A stretch of 64,000 nucleotides of DNA, taken from Cladopsammia gracilis. Lineage: Eukaryota; Cnidaria; Anthozoa; Scleractinia; Dendrophylliidae. Under the pieces are notes generated by a model that had not been told where the DNA came from, did no database searches, and worked only from the letters and a program-made list of their open reading frames with translations. The DNA lies in the NCBI GenBank assembly GCA_022457155.1, contig JAJGOT010000340.1, positions 553,501 through 617,500 of the forward strand, given 5' to 3'. Positions within the stretch are counted from its first letter, which is position 1, and each line of letters starts with the position of its first letter. The translations under genes and the position numbers were made by a program. Positions 35,564-47,400 of the stretch are shown piece by piece.

Positions 35564-36937
35564 TAGCCTGTTCCAGGCTCCGAGATAGTGGGGAACGCGC
35601 GAAGTAAAAAAAGGAGGGAAAAATCGCGGGGGAACTGGGAGAGGGAGGTCCGCGGAGCCTGTAAACATTTCTTTACCGACGCTCTTCCGCCCTCTTTTGG
35701 CAAGTTTTGCGATAATCCAATTTTCTGTCGTCAAAAAGTCAAAATGTCAATTAACAGAAATAGTTCTCGGATTTCTCGCGCGAGTATTTCGCGCAAAAGC
35801 ACGTACAAGAACGCGAGGAAATCCGCATGTATCAAGACGCGTACACCGACGAAAATACTGTCCTCGAACCTTCAAAATGCTGCAGATTTTGTAGCAGAAA
35901 CGTAGCATGTAGAGAAACCAAGGTGCCATGAGTTTCTTTGTTCAGTGTAGCGAGAAATAAGGAATTGCTGGCGTTTTCTGGAACCGAGATGCTGGAGATT
36001 CAAATCTTTCAAACCGGATGGCAATGACGCCATACGGCTGACAATGGAGGTACTGCCTAGCTCCGAGAAACACGTCAACTTAAGCGCAAAATAAACTCTG
36101 CGGAACTAAAAACAATTGCAAGATACCACTTTTCAAATATAGACCGTGACTATCGCATAAGACTTGGAGCTTAGACTCTTTTAGCCGTGATGAAGAAACG
36201 CTATCTCGCAAGTTTAACCGCAGACTTGCGCTCACATCAAATCACGGACTGAGAAATGAACCGATCCTAAGCATATCTTTATTTTGATCGAAAAGGAAAA
36301 ATATCTCAGGCACGTACTTGGGATAGACTTATTCTAAAGCTGGGCTAAAATGCTTTTAGCGACGAGCAGGATTTGTGTTAGGCCTGTTACCTTTTATAAA
36401 AACCGAGCTTTTTCAGTTGTTCGACTTGATCTCGCATCACTGAAACCAATGGAGAAACGACTATTATCGTCGATTTCTCTGCCAAAGCTGCTTTCGCTAG
36501 GCGCAGAAAGAGCTGAAATATCAAGCTTCTCCCGAAACCGGTCGGCAGAATCGCGAAGACATCTTTACCACGCGCCAAGTTTACAAGGCATTCTTGTTGC
36601 CCTTTCCTGAGCGCTTCTATATTAGGAAAATCGCGCAGGCATTCCTCCAAAATATTACATCAGAGCTATTACATGACTTTGATTCCTTTTCATCACGCGC
36701 GAGGATCACGTACGCCATCGTTACGATTGACAAGTATAATGTGCATAGCGAGGTGTTGACATTACTTGTCAAAACGGACCAATCAGTGGGTATACCAGGA
36801 GCTGGTATACCGGAAAGAGCTTTTTAAAGAAATGTTTACAGGCTCCGCCGACCGCCCTCACCCCAGTTCCCCCGCGATTTTTTCCTTCTTTTTTTATTTC
36901 GCGCGTTCCCCACTATCTCGGAGCCTGGAACAGGCTA
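35564..36937. mobile_element. 1.37-kb DNA transposon with 9-bp duplication carrying a helicase fragment
   Basis: The ends TAGCCTGTTCCAGGCTCCG and its exact inverse extend through GAGATAGTGGGGAACGCGCG and then a purine-rich arm, with about 100 bp of imperfect terminal repeat in all. TACAGAATG flanks it at 35555-35563 and 36938-36946. There is no transposase; the only recognisable coding sequence is a - strand RecQ-like fragment (36387-36650). The element is inserted in a stretch of repeated AGGCACA motifs. The 9-bp duplication and long ends suggest a Mutator-like element that acquired foreign sequence. Confidence 0.85.
36387..36650 (-). pseudogene. RecQ-family DNA helicase fragment inside a transposon
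   Basis: The 87-residue open frame covers the start of a RecQ helicase core: a motif-0-like RKGQQECLVNLARGKDVF, a Walker A region ILPTGFGRSLIFQ and motif Ia VVSPLVSVMRDQVEQL, in the right order and spacing. The Walker A lysine of G-x-GKS is replaced by arginine, and the frame stops after LGFYKR, so the DEAH box and the C-terminal lobe are missing. It cannot be an active helicase. It is probably sequence picked up by the surrounding element rather than a resident gene. Whether it is expressed is unknown. Confidence 0.75.
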
Positions 36938-36944
36938 TACAGAA

Positions 36945-37015
36945 TGCTTAGGCACAGTTTAGGCACAGTTTACGCCCATTTAGGCACGTGTTTCGGAAAC
37001 GTTATATTTAACTCG
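36945..37015. repeat. TTAGGCACAG tandem repeats, left block
   Basis: Three to four copies of TTAGGCACAGTT at about 36948-36990 adjoin the right target duplication of the helicase-bearing element; related AGGCACA units lie to its left (about 35475-35550). With the block at 38360-38530 they suggest an older element interrupted by the transposon. Confidence 0.6.
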
Positions 37016-37019
37016 TCCG

Positions 37020-38360
37020 AAGGCAAGCCGTACGAAAATTCTCGGCGAGTGACCAGCCAGATTCAGTCCGTAAAAAATATGGTTATCAGCGAGAATCGAA
37101 AGTGACAAGTCAAAGTAATAATTCGGCTGACACGAGCAAGACAAACAAACGAGAATTGAGCGAGAACAGCAAGACATAATAATAATAAAACATGATAAAT
37201 GTGACCTTCCACGGGAAAACGTACACTAAACAGTTATCTGTTAAACGGCCTAAAAGCGTTTGATCGCAGTTCGGAAACTGCGTTAAAATGGTTTAGGAAA
37301 GCATTAGAAGCGTTGGAAAAACCGTTCGAATTTTATAAAAAAGCGTACAAAACTTTTTTCCAGGCCGTTGACGCGTTGAAAGCGTTAGGAAAGTCGTTCA
37401 AATTATTCGTTCGGTCCACAGAGTTTAATACTTTACAAAAGTCGTTTGAACAAAACATTTAAACAGCAGTTTTAAGGCTTAACTTCTCTGTAGTTTGATT
37501 TGACTTCTTCGTTCTTTGTTCTCGTGAATATTCGACAAAATATCGCCGACATTTCGAGAGTACTTTCGCATCGTTCTCATGGTAACTCGCACACGAAAAT
37601 TCGCAAAGCAAATTAAAAAAAGAAGCGAATTTTTAGAAATTTCGCTGAAACGAAACGAAACACCGGTGAACTTTCCTGCCGAAAATACAAAGTGTTGCAG
37701 CGCCAGTTCGCTTAAACGAAGATTGTTTGGTATAAAATGCGCCGTGAACTTAAATATTTGAAGAAAACGTGATATAAATCTATCTTTCTGTTTTAACAAT
37801 TCCAAATTAGCGTTGTTTTCCGCTTTGTAATCATTGTTACCTCCAACTGGTGCACTGATTCTTTTTGAAGACAGATCTTTTTGTGAATAAACACGCAAAT
37901 CTCTCCGCGCTGAAATGTGATCTGCACAGTTTTGACATCAGGTTATGCTAATGTATTGCTGAAATTTGACCAACTTGTGAAAACACCAGACAGCTCATCC
38001 GATGAGTAAAATGACCCATTCCGTTTTATAAATCCAAATCGAATTATAAAACTCCAAAACGTCAATTTGTTCAAACAACTTTTTGAATGTTTGGCAGTAT
38101 TTATCCAAAGCCGATGACCGAATGGTCAGAAACTACATCTGTATTAAATACAAGTACTATTCTACATCTCCAAACGGCTGGGAAAGCGGCAGTGCGGGAA
38201 GAATACAAGTAAACACAATTACTGATTTCCCGCCGTCGCTTTCACTTGGAGAAAAAGAGAACAATCTTGCATATTTATCGTCATAACAATGTGTGACCAA
38301 AAAGCGCTGTGACACGAGCAAGATGAAAAATGTTTCCCGGGAATATTTACATAACGCCGT
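37020..38360. other. Intergenic stretch without recognisable content
   Basis: Between the two AGGCACA blocks I see no gene. A 139-codon - strand open frame at 37479-37898 has no recognisable domain. This may be the interior of the larger element that the flanking repeats outline. Confidence 0.35.
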
Positions 38361-38530
38361 TCAAAGGCACAATTTAGGCCCGAATTAAGGCACAATTTAG
38401 GCACAACTTAGGCACTGCTTAGGCACTGCTTAGGCACAGCTTAGGCATGAAAAAAAGCTAGACATGCACACTTCATGCACAACTTGGGCACACTTTATGC
38501 ACAACTTGTTCGTGCCAAGGCACACTGTAG
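38360..38530. repeat. TTAGGCACAACTTAGGCAC array, right block
   Basis: About ten units of 11-12 bp (TTAGGCACTGC, TTAGGCACAAC) and then variants such as ATGCACAACTTG. Similar units surround 35475-35550 and 36948-37000. Confidence 0.75.
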
Positions 38531-39625
38531 AATCCGTATTAATTCGATCCTACGTACAACGAAACGTATTTTTATGTAAAATAAACGCTGTCTAACCGTG
38601 AAAATTGGATTGTAGTTTGAGTATGGATTTTCCAAATTGAAAATTGTTACCCCAGGAAATAAGCTGAACTTATGAGCACTTCAAAAGTCTTTTTGTTTTT
38701 TAACATAAGAAACGGAGCTAAAACCAAATCGATTTTGAAAATTTTCGACCAGGCTGTTTTTGTAGGTACGTAATATTAGGTTACCTTGCTGCAAATTGCT
38801 ATAAATTTGTTATTTTTCGATCATTTAAAGTCATTCTTAAAATACATAATGCTCATTAGCTATTAACTTTAATTGCAAAAGAAAAAATGCCTACATATCA
38901 TCAAAGCGGAGAAATTATGAATTGTACCAGGTTAGACTGTAAATGTTACGCGTAGTGTCCAAAATGGCCTCATTTTTGGTGACTATTGTAAAATTTTCTG
39001 TTTTATTCAACCCTATATGCAAAACTAAAATTGTTCACAGAGAAGACGTTAATGAACTTTAGTTTTTTTACCAAATCTCAACCTAAACTGAATTTTAATA
39101 ATTTCAGAAGAGCTAAATTAAGTGTGAATTTTAGCCATGTACACCAGTAGCGTGCACTAAGCCGAGATTATTATTCTGTCAAAAGCAACATTGCTTAATA
39201 ATAGTGTTGACTCTGTTATCTAGTACAATAATTTCAATTATTGTAGTCTTTGGCTTTAGTTACTTTATAATAATATAGAAATCATTATATGAGATAGAGC
39301 ATCCAATTTTTGGCTCTTGTTTTCCTTGTCCAATAAGATGTTTGGAATGGATTGAGAGCGTATTTTAGCTGTTGGAAGAACCACCCATAAGTTGTGGCTG
39401 CTTATTCTGAAACTAATGGGGGGCTTCTACTTTGAGAATTCTATAGTATTGCAATCAAATGACACTTGATTGTATTTGAGACAACATTATAATGTGATAA
39501 CTCAAAATTCTGGCCTGCAGTTGGTTCAAAATTTATTTGGCTCCTCATGTACTTGCTCCACCGAATTATACACTGGGATTATAATTATTTTCTCCTAACT
39601 ACATGTAGCCATCATTATAAAGTCA
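38531..39625. other. AT-rich intergenic sequence, nothing recognised
   Basis: No open frame of note, no inverted repeat and no tandem repeat that I can support. Confidence 0.4.
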
Positions 39626-39627
39626 GT

Positions 39628-39834
39628 CATATTGTGTAGTTCCAGAAAAAATCCATACCCACCCCCACCCCATGGAAGGTCATTGGAAATTCCTAGGGGG
39701 AAGGGGATCTTAAAAGCCAACATTTTAGAAGCAAAGTATGAAGCTAAACTGGAATTTCTTGGGGGGACGGGGGGTGCTAAACAAAAAACCTTCCGTGGGG
39801 GGAGTATGGATATTTTCTGGAACTGCACATTGTT
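39628..39834. mobile_element. Foldback family D, copy 1
   Basis: Ends read AGTTCCAGAAAAAATCCATA and, inverted, AGTTCCAGAAAATATCCATA; the arms continue as CCCACCCC/GGGGGG and CCATGGAAGGTCATTGG. A diverged relative is at 48375-48632. Non-coding. Confidence 0.7.
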
Positions 39835-40000
39835 GTCTCAAAATCCAATTTAGTTTACATTACATTACCAGGTAAATTTACTCAGTTGATGATTACAATA
39901 ATTACTTTAACAAATCAAAGTTATTGACCAAACACGAGGTTCGGGTGTAGGGCACATTTTTTTCTTTGTTCTCATGCATTGGAACCAAGACAAAGTTTAA

Positions 40001-40591
40001 GGGGGGAGAAACTTAACTACAGTTATAGAGTCGTTGCTAAGGACATTATTTCACGGTTAGCATTTCTCGCGTGTCATAATCTGCTAATATGGTGGGAACT
40101 ATGAAACTGAACACAAGACATCACTAAATTGACATTGCACATGCGTAACTAGTGCCAGTCCCCAACCACGTGTAAGAATGAAAAAGCACAAAAACTCAAT
40201 GGAAAAGAGATAAAATTCTAATTTTTTTTTTTTAAATCTGGAGCATGGAATTACCGTTAGGCGAAAAAAAGGAAAGCTATTAAAGAAAGTGTATTAAAAT
40301 ACACCTTTATGACATCATAGCTTTTTCAATAACGTGAATTTTAACAAATCCATGCTTCAGATTTTTTATTAGGATGTTCTTAAGCTGTTGACATTGGTTT
40401 TATTGGAAAAAAATGTAAGATGTTTGAGTTTTAAGGGTTTTTATGTTCTGATCACGTGACTTGTGAAATTGAATGGAACCATTAACAGAGTGAATGTGAC
40501 AAAACATAACAGCCGAGGAAGTAAAGAAACTCATTATACGACGTTTGGAACTCTTCCATAGCAACCACCTTGTAGTTAAGTTTCTCCCCCC
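40001..40591. mobile_element. 591-bp MITE with TTAA duplication
   Basis: Ends GGGGGGAGAAACTTAACTAC and its exact inverse are flanked by TTAA (39997-40000 and 40592-40595). TTAA duplications are made by piggyBac and Kolobok transposases. The arms also share GCAACGACT/TAGCAACCACC-like inner parts. No coding capacity. Confidence 0.82.
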
Positions 40592-40599
40592 TTAATTAA

Positions 40600-41500
40600 T
40601 GGCATATTTCAATGGTAGCTTGCCAATATTGGCCATACCTGGACCACATACTGTGGAGAAAAAATATTTTATTGTCACTATAATTAACACTTTGTTCATG
40701 AAATGTAGTCCTTTGTAAGCAATCCAAGATTATTTTGCATTGATGGTTGCCAGTTCGAAAAAAAAAAAATGAAGAGAAAAGTCAAATTTTAGGAAATCTA
40801 TTTAAATCTATGAATTGCCCATAAAATGTACAGTATATTATTATTACAATAAATGAAATGACTCCACATCTACAACAGACTACATATTATATCCTTATTT
40901 CACAATTTGACATCAAAATGTCTCTAGTTTTTTTTTTAAGAAATGCAATGAAACACTCCCATCTTAATTTTCCTAAAAAAATCTTGCCATTATTGCCAAG
41001 AATAAGTTGGCCATACAATAAGTTATTATATTGTTACATTCTCGTTAATTTTTTGCACTGATCTAAAATCAACTCCTCTCACTATTAAGTTACCTGTTTA
41101 TTGTTAATTAATTGCTTGCCAATGGGTAATTTTACCCTGGTATACATTTGCATGAATCAAATTTTATCTACATAGTACATGCATTATTCAATGAAATTAT
41201 AGATCTAGTAAAAAAGAAATTAAGTTTCTCTGCTTTAAATTTTACGAAGTACAATACTATAAACAGGGTACCAAATTTTGAAATTCTTTGATAATCTACT
41301 TATTAACGATTGAGGGCTCCCATTGAAAGTAGTGATTTTAGACACTGATGGGGTAATACCCTCCATAAATAACTAGGCATCTGTCTGTCTCACAGACTGT
41401 CAATCTACAAACATTACTTCTGGCTATTAAGCAAATAAACGATGTCTGGCCATAATATATAATTTTTGCACTTGCATTCATTCAATTTCAGTCTTACTCT
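40600..41500. other. AT-rich intergenic stretch
   Basis: No gene or repeat structure that I can support. Confidence 0.35.
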
Positions 41501-41502
41501 CT

Positions 41503-41832
41503 CAGGGTTGCCACTCATTAGAACATAAAAAATTCCCTGACTTTTCCCTGACTTTTCACTGACCTCAAAACAATTTTCACTGACTTTACATTAGGCGAAT
41601 TATCAAATAGGCCACATCCACTATTACATTTGCTTCAGCTTCTTTTGCAGACCATCAATATTCTTCTCTTCATTTTTAATCTCTTTACGTTTTTCATGGG
41701 ATTTTGAACGCATGGCATTTGACTTCACCAAAATTCCCTGACTTTTCACTGACTTTGACAAGAACTAAGATTTTCCCTGACCTTTTGCAAAATTCTCTGA
41801 CTTTTCCCTGACCTTGAAAAATTTTTGTTTTT

Positions 41833-41863
<31 letters not shown>
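41503..41863. mobile_element. CAGGGTTGCCAC-ended element (hAT-like)
   Basis: Starts CAGGGTTGCCACTCA and ends GTGGCAACCCTG. The interior repeats TTCCCTGACTTTTCCCTGAC in direct orientation near both ends. Flanks ACTCTCT and TCTCTGT are only weakly alike. It ends about 100 bp from the stop codon of the - strand gene at 41961. Confidence 0.65.
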
Positions 41864-41960
41864 TCTCTGTAAGACTTGCTAAAACATTTCAGACCTCAAA
41901 TCTTTCATTCAGAGAGTTTTATTCTTTTGTCCTAAGGGAGGTTAGGAGACAGAGACAAGT

Positions 41961-44011
41961 CTATTTATAGCAAACGTAGTTCTTCACAGGACCAGGGAGG
42001 GGAAGATGTTGAACATTTTGGTCAATGTCTCTTGACTGCAGCATGTTATATGTTTGCCTATGTGCTCCAATGGCACCCCTGATGGTATGCCTTATATGGC
42101 TGCGGCAAATCTCCTGCAGGGTGCGAAGCACTTTAATATCACACTGGTCACAGGTTCCAGTCTTGGAAATGTTTTCATTCTCTTGACCTTGGCATTTGGT
42201 GCAAAAATGCTTGAGACAGGATTTGCACTGCAGAAGGAGTAAAGAAATGTTTAACTATAGAATTATTATTTTTTCAGTGAGAGAAAGCTGACAAAGCTAA
42301 TCATCATGCAGTTATCAGTGGCCATCTGGGGGATGTGGGGGGGGGGGGATGGTTAACCCCACAGATATAGACATTCTCATGGGATATTGAACACTTGTTG
42401 CCATATTTTAATTCCTGTAATGAGGGAATAGCTCCAGGGTGGGGGATTATTGCAGACTCACAGGATGATGGGAGTGGGGGCATGGTGGTCATTGTTAGCA
42501 CATCGGACTTTCAACCTGAAGGTCGGTGGTTCAACCCTGGTCTCTTCCGCTGTGTTGTTTCCTTTAATAGACAAGAAACTTTGCTCCACATTTTCTCTCT
42601 CGACCCTGGTGTATAAATGGGTACCGGCGACATAATGCTGTCTGCTCTCAGTCGCTTCATGGTACAGAAACCATGTTTAGCTCCGGCAGTTGTGAGCCAT
42701 TAGGCTTGTGAAGACTTACCCTACAGGATGACGGAGGTTCTCTGGGGTCATACCCTGTGATGGCTGATAATAATGTGCCAATTTTTACCCAGATACACAG
42801 CCAAATTCAGGGGCGGATCCAGGATTTTGAAATGGCGGGTGAAGTTTTAACAAAATATTAATAAAATATTATTTATTTGAGAAATACTTTAGAAAAAAGA
42901 AAGAAAGGGTCTCAGAAAAGGGGGGTGAAAATTCACCCATTTCACCCCCCTGGATCCGCCCCTGAAATTATCTGTGGAGTACTATGGACAGCTACTGTGC
43001 ACCTTTTAGGACTGACTACTGTGCCATATGATTCTCATAAAAAGTTATCGGCCCGCCGCTGGCATTGCGGTGTAGTGTGTCTACAGCTGCGAGTATTACT
43101 ATGTAGGGGAGGGGTGGGTGAAAGGCTAACGGTTTTGTTTTTGTATGCGTGGCACCTGTTCATGTTGTCGCCAAAAAAATAGATCTTTTTGGTTCTATTT
43201 ATCACATTTAAACGACATTTGATATCATAGGAATAAAAAAGAAACAGTGAATTAAAAATTGTAAGAAAAAAATTCTAAATAGCACTTTATAAACACGTCA
43301 TTTGCGATGGGGAACAGATTATTCAGGATTATTTGTCGCAAATATCTTATTTCTATAAGAAGAGCAATGTTTTTAATTATTCATGTACAATAAACATGTT
43401 TTATTTTACCAATACATCGACTTTGTTTCTTTGCTTTACATCGCAAATTTGAATTCTGAATGTTGGCGCGCAACTTTGTTTACATGCATCTACATACAAA
43501 AAGCCGGCTGGAAAATATTCGTAACGTACGATGTACACAGCTATATTAAATTGTACAAATTTATAACTTCGCCACGTCACCGTACAAAGCAGAGAAATTT
43601 CAGACATACCTGAGTTACGGATATTTTGGAGCAGACATCACAGAATTGTTTCTTACATCCATCACAAGGAGGATAAACCATTTGGGCGTGTGACGAACAA
43701 AGCAAAACAGAGCGGGGTTCATTATCGCCGCACTTGCGACAACGAAATCCACATTTTGGGCAGCAAAATTTCCCGCAAAACCCATATTGACATTTTAGAA
43801 GCGACCACTCTGGGACAATTCGACCGCAGTCCTCACATTCCCCGTGAAATTCGTGGTAAAAATCAACTGCTTCGTTGAAGAAATAGCCAGCGGGAACTTC
43901 TACGTCCATAGCGTATGTTCGATCTGTTTGTAAACAAACCGTTGTATTTCCGGTAACGCGCACTTGCGCCAATTTTGTGGCATCCGATTGGCTAATTCTT
44001 TGCATTTTCAT
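41961..44011 (-). CDS. Cysteine-rich zinc-finger-like protein, two exons, unrecognised
   Basis: Exon 1 is 43610-43909 if translation starts at MDVEV (or up to 44011 from an upstream in-frame ATG); exon 2 is 41961-42227. The donor CAG|gtatgt and acceptor ctgcag|TGC join in phase 0 to give SVTQ-CKSC. The product is 188 aa (222 from the longer start). It holds about nine CxxC or CxC pairs spread over most of its length (e.g. CEDC, CCPKCGFRCRKC, CDGC, FCDVC, CKSC, FCTKC, CDQC), which look like several Zn-binding knuckles. The cysteine pattern continuing across the splice supports the model. I do not recognise the family. The intron holds a SINE and a MITE. I prefer the shorter start because a CCAAT box overlaps the upstream ATG. 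It shares a promoter with the C8orf33-like gene. Confidence 0.75.
42480..42730 (+). mobile_element. tRNA-derived SINE, single-unit copy
   Basis: Head with TGGTCATTGTTAGCACATCG and B-box-like GGTTCAACCC, body TTGTTTCCTTTAATAGACAA, TATAAATGGGTACC, then tail CTCTCAGTCGCTTC and TTAGGCTTGTGAAGACTTA. It matches the SINE at 29826 but has the 78-bp unit once. It lies in the intron of the - strand gene. Confidence 0.8.
42808..42964. mobile_element. CAGGGGCGGATCC MITE with AAATT duplication
   Basis: Ends CAGGGGCGGATCCAGG and CCTGGATCCGCCCCTG are perfect inverses; AAATT occurs on both sides (42803-42807, 42965-42969). The ends are hAT-like, though a full 8-bp duplication is not visible. A diverged relative with TTGGATCCGCCCCTG is at about 57690-58018. 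Confidence 0.75.
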
Positions 44012-44085
44012 TGGTTAATTTTTTTCTAGGTCCTTGTATCTGATTGGATAAGAATCGGATAGTCGGAAAAAAAGAAGATGGCGGA
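43910..44085. promoter_or_regulatory. Bidirectional promoter with three CCAAT boxes and a YY1-like site
   Basis: The starts of the two divergent genes are 168 bp apart (43909 and 44078). Three inverted CCAAT boxes (ATTGG at 43987, 44010 and 44043) are spaced 23 and 33 bp. AAGATGGCGG at 44075-44084 matches the YY1 consensus and includes the ATG of the + strand gene. CCAAT clusters bound by NF-Y and YY1 sites around the start are known features of housekeeping promoters; binding here is inferred. Confidence 0.6.
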
Positions 44086-44412
44086 CGAAGAAGCAGGAGA
44101 AACCAGCGAAAAAGAGCTTACGGCGAAACAGCGGAAAAATAGGAAGAAAAAGGAAGCTGCGAAACGTAAAAAGCAGGAACAAAGTCTTAAGGTATCTTCC
44201 CTCGAGATTTAGGCATAATGCATGGATATTATCCTGAATAAAAGCGATTTTTTTTCTTGCATATTTCTAGGAGTCAGAAAAGCAAACGGAAGAAAACAAA
44301 CGTGATAACGACGAAGAGAAAACGCAAAGAGTTAGCGAGGTGAAAAAGTTGATATACCGTAAATGCTCGAATTAGCGCCCGAGGTGCTTATTTAATTTTC
44401 TGAATCGAGAGA

Positions 44413-44443
<31 letters not shown>

Positions 44444-47400
44444 GCTAATTCGAAGGTGGGCCCTTCAATCAATCAATCAATCAATCATCTTTATTTATTC
44501 ACGGAATCTCATCATAAAAATGCTCTTCCAGAGAGCCGTGCAATAATATAATCATAAAATAAAAAATAAAAATGGTCACTATACTAAATTACAAATATGA
44601 TAAAAACGATTTCAGGCTTGTCTGCCCTTTAGTAGTATTTGATAGACTATTCCAGAGAACTGCCCCTCTATAGTGGAAGCTATTTTTTCCAGCCTCAGTA
44701 TACGGTCTTGGTACAAATAAATTATATGTTGAGTTTCTTAGATTGTAAGAATACATAGAGTTTGTACTATTAAAATTTGAGCCAAATGATCAGGTACATT
44801 TCCATTTTTCAATTTATACATTATTATGACTAGTTATCTTGTCCTTCGTGTTTCAAGATTATCCCACCCAAGTTCATCCAGTATCTCAGTATCTATCGTA
44901 GTTAGAGGAGGTTATCACCCTGGCAGCTCTGTTTTGGAGGGTCTGGAGTCTGTTACACATCCCTTTCCCACAACTCCCCCACACTATACTACAATAATCA
45001 AAATATGGTAGTACAAGGGAGTAGTACATCATTAATGTATGATAAAGTAAGAGATGCCTTACACGTCTCAGAACGCCAATCCCTCCAGAGGTTTTCTTAG
45101 CAATTTTGTCTACATGATCTCTCCAAGTTAATGATTGATCTATTTCAACACCAAGATATTTATACGTCTTATCCCTTACAAGGGGTTTGTGATCGACATG
45201 AATATTAAACTGGTGCTGAAGGTGTTTTATCCTATATTGACTAGCTACAATCATATATTTTATCTTTACCACATTTAGGCTAAGTTTATTCACTATTAGC
45301 CATGTATGTATTTCATGTAGATCATGATTCATTTGTTGCTCCAGAATGTACTCATCAGCATGTGCAACAGTTAAACTAGTATCATCTGCATACATCCGCA
45401 CTTTAGAGAAGAGGTTACAAGATGGAAGATCATTTATGTAAACAATAAATAGTAGTGGCCCAAGAATAGAACCCTGTGGTATTCCGCATTTAATTGTGCA
45501 GCTATCTGACAGCACACCATCGACAAATGTTTTTTGTGTTCTATCTGTAAGGTATGAAGTAAACCAATTTAGGCTTACTTGGCATACACCATATTGTTTC
45601 AGTTTGTCCAACAAAATTTCGTGATCCATGGTGTCGAAAGCCTTTTTAAGGTCTAAGAATATGACACCATTTAATAGGCCTTTATCCATATTTAGAAACC
45701 AAAAGAGGGCGGTTATTTCGTTTTAATTTTCAAATTTTGATCACCCTCAACATGACATTGTCTTTTTAAGTGAGCACAAATTGTAATATTAAATAGCAAA
45801 ACTGGAATGTATCTTTCAGAAGAAAAAAATCTGTGTGTGTCGTACATATGGGGTCTAGGACTCCTTTACAGTTCATCCTTTGGTTTTTAATCCATAGATT
45901 GTAATAAATAAATAAATAAATAAATAAATAAACATACATTTATTTACACTTCGCTTTCACGATCAACATCCTGTTGTCACTGAGTTTCGGTAATCATACT
46001 AATCCACTTTGGGGGGGGGGCTAATTCAAAGGTGGGCACTTATTTGAAGCTGGGCACTAATTTGAACATTTACGCTTTTATCAAAGCAATGGTAGTAAGA
46101 GTCTAACTACTATTATATAAAAGTAACTTGAGTTTTGTTTGTTGATGTTGTAATTTAGACATCAGAGGAAAAGTTCCATCGTGAGTTAAACTGGTGCATT
46201 GAGCAACTTGAAATGGGTCTTGCTTTTCTTAAACCGGACAAGAAACAAGGTAACACCAGGTGATAGACCAACAAATGATTCCAGGGGCATTTGTTGGTAT
46301 ATTATGTTAACATGATTGGAACCCTTTGCCTTCTGAAGTAATGTCATCTCCTAGCCTTCAGTCTTTTAAAGTTTCACTGATTAAGTACCTTCGCTCATAA
46401 TTTACCTTAAAATACTAGGCATAGTGTCTTTAATATAAGTTTATGGATTATTATTAGGCACCTAGGTTTATATTTTATAGTCTAATTTATAGTCTTTTAA
46501 TATATGTTTATATATTAATTATTTATTTATTTTTTCTTTTTTGGAGGGTATGTCTTAGTATGGGAATTTGGTTTCCCCCTACTACCGTCCTGTTAACCAT
46601 TTTTGTATTTTTGTTCGATTATATGTTAGTATTAGTTTATTTGTATCAGTTATGTATGGTTACGAACTGTGATTAAAGATTAAAGATTAAAGACTGCTAA
46701 GAAGTGCATAATTTCATAATATATGCTTCTTTTTAAGAGGTCTTGTTTAATAGTACCCTGCAAGTAGTTGGTTTCTCCTATGCCGAATGCTATACTACGA
46801 ACAAGACAGAAACTCTCATTCGTAGCTTAGTCTTCGGCATAGGAGAAACTAACTGCCCGCCGGGTTTTCTGTTTGGGGTGGGAGGTGCATAGGTGGGAGG
46901 TGCATGTCCCTAGTCTAGACCTGCCAAGTCTCATGCTTGCGACTCCAAAACTCTGATCTCATGCCTACTCACACCTATGGAGCAATTTCTCACGCCTGAC
47001 TTGCAGATTTGAGTTAACTAATCGCATGATCCAATTAAAAATATAGTTGCGTTCACGAAAATATGGCACATTTTTTGTAGGTTTTTATCATTCTGAACAT
47101 TACAATACAGAGGTCTGAGGTCCATGGAAACTTCCGAATTCTTCGGAACATCTTCGGACAACTTCGGACATCTTCGGAATAGATTGGGTTCTCTTTGGAT
47201 TTGGTTGAGTCGCCTTCGGAAATCCTGGCACTCCCACGAAAAATTCTCTGCCTATCACTCGGAAAAAGTAGGCAGGTATACTAGTCCCAAGTTTCATGCA
47301 CTGCCACTACCACGCTGCAAGTTTGCAATTTCACTGAATCTTCTTGTCAGTTGTTGTTTTGTTGCCATATCACTTTGCTGATGTTGCTGTGTCTATATCA

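Noticed and set aside
37479..37898. 139-codon open frame on the - strand
   Set aside because: No motif or splice context; lies in a repeat-bounded region. Unsupported as a gene.
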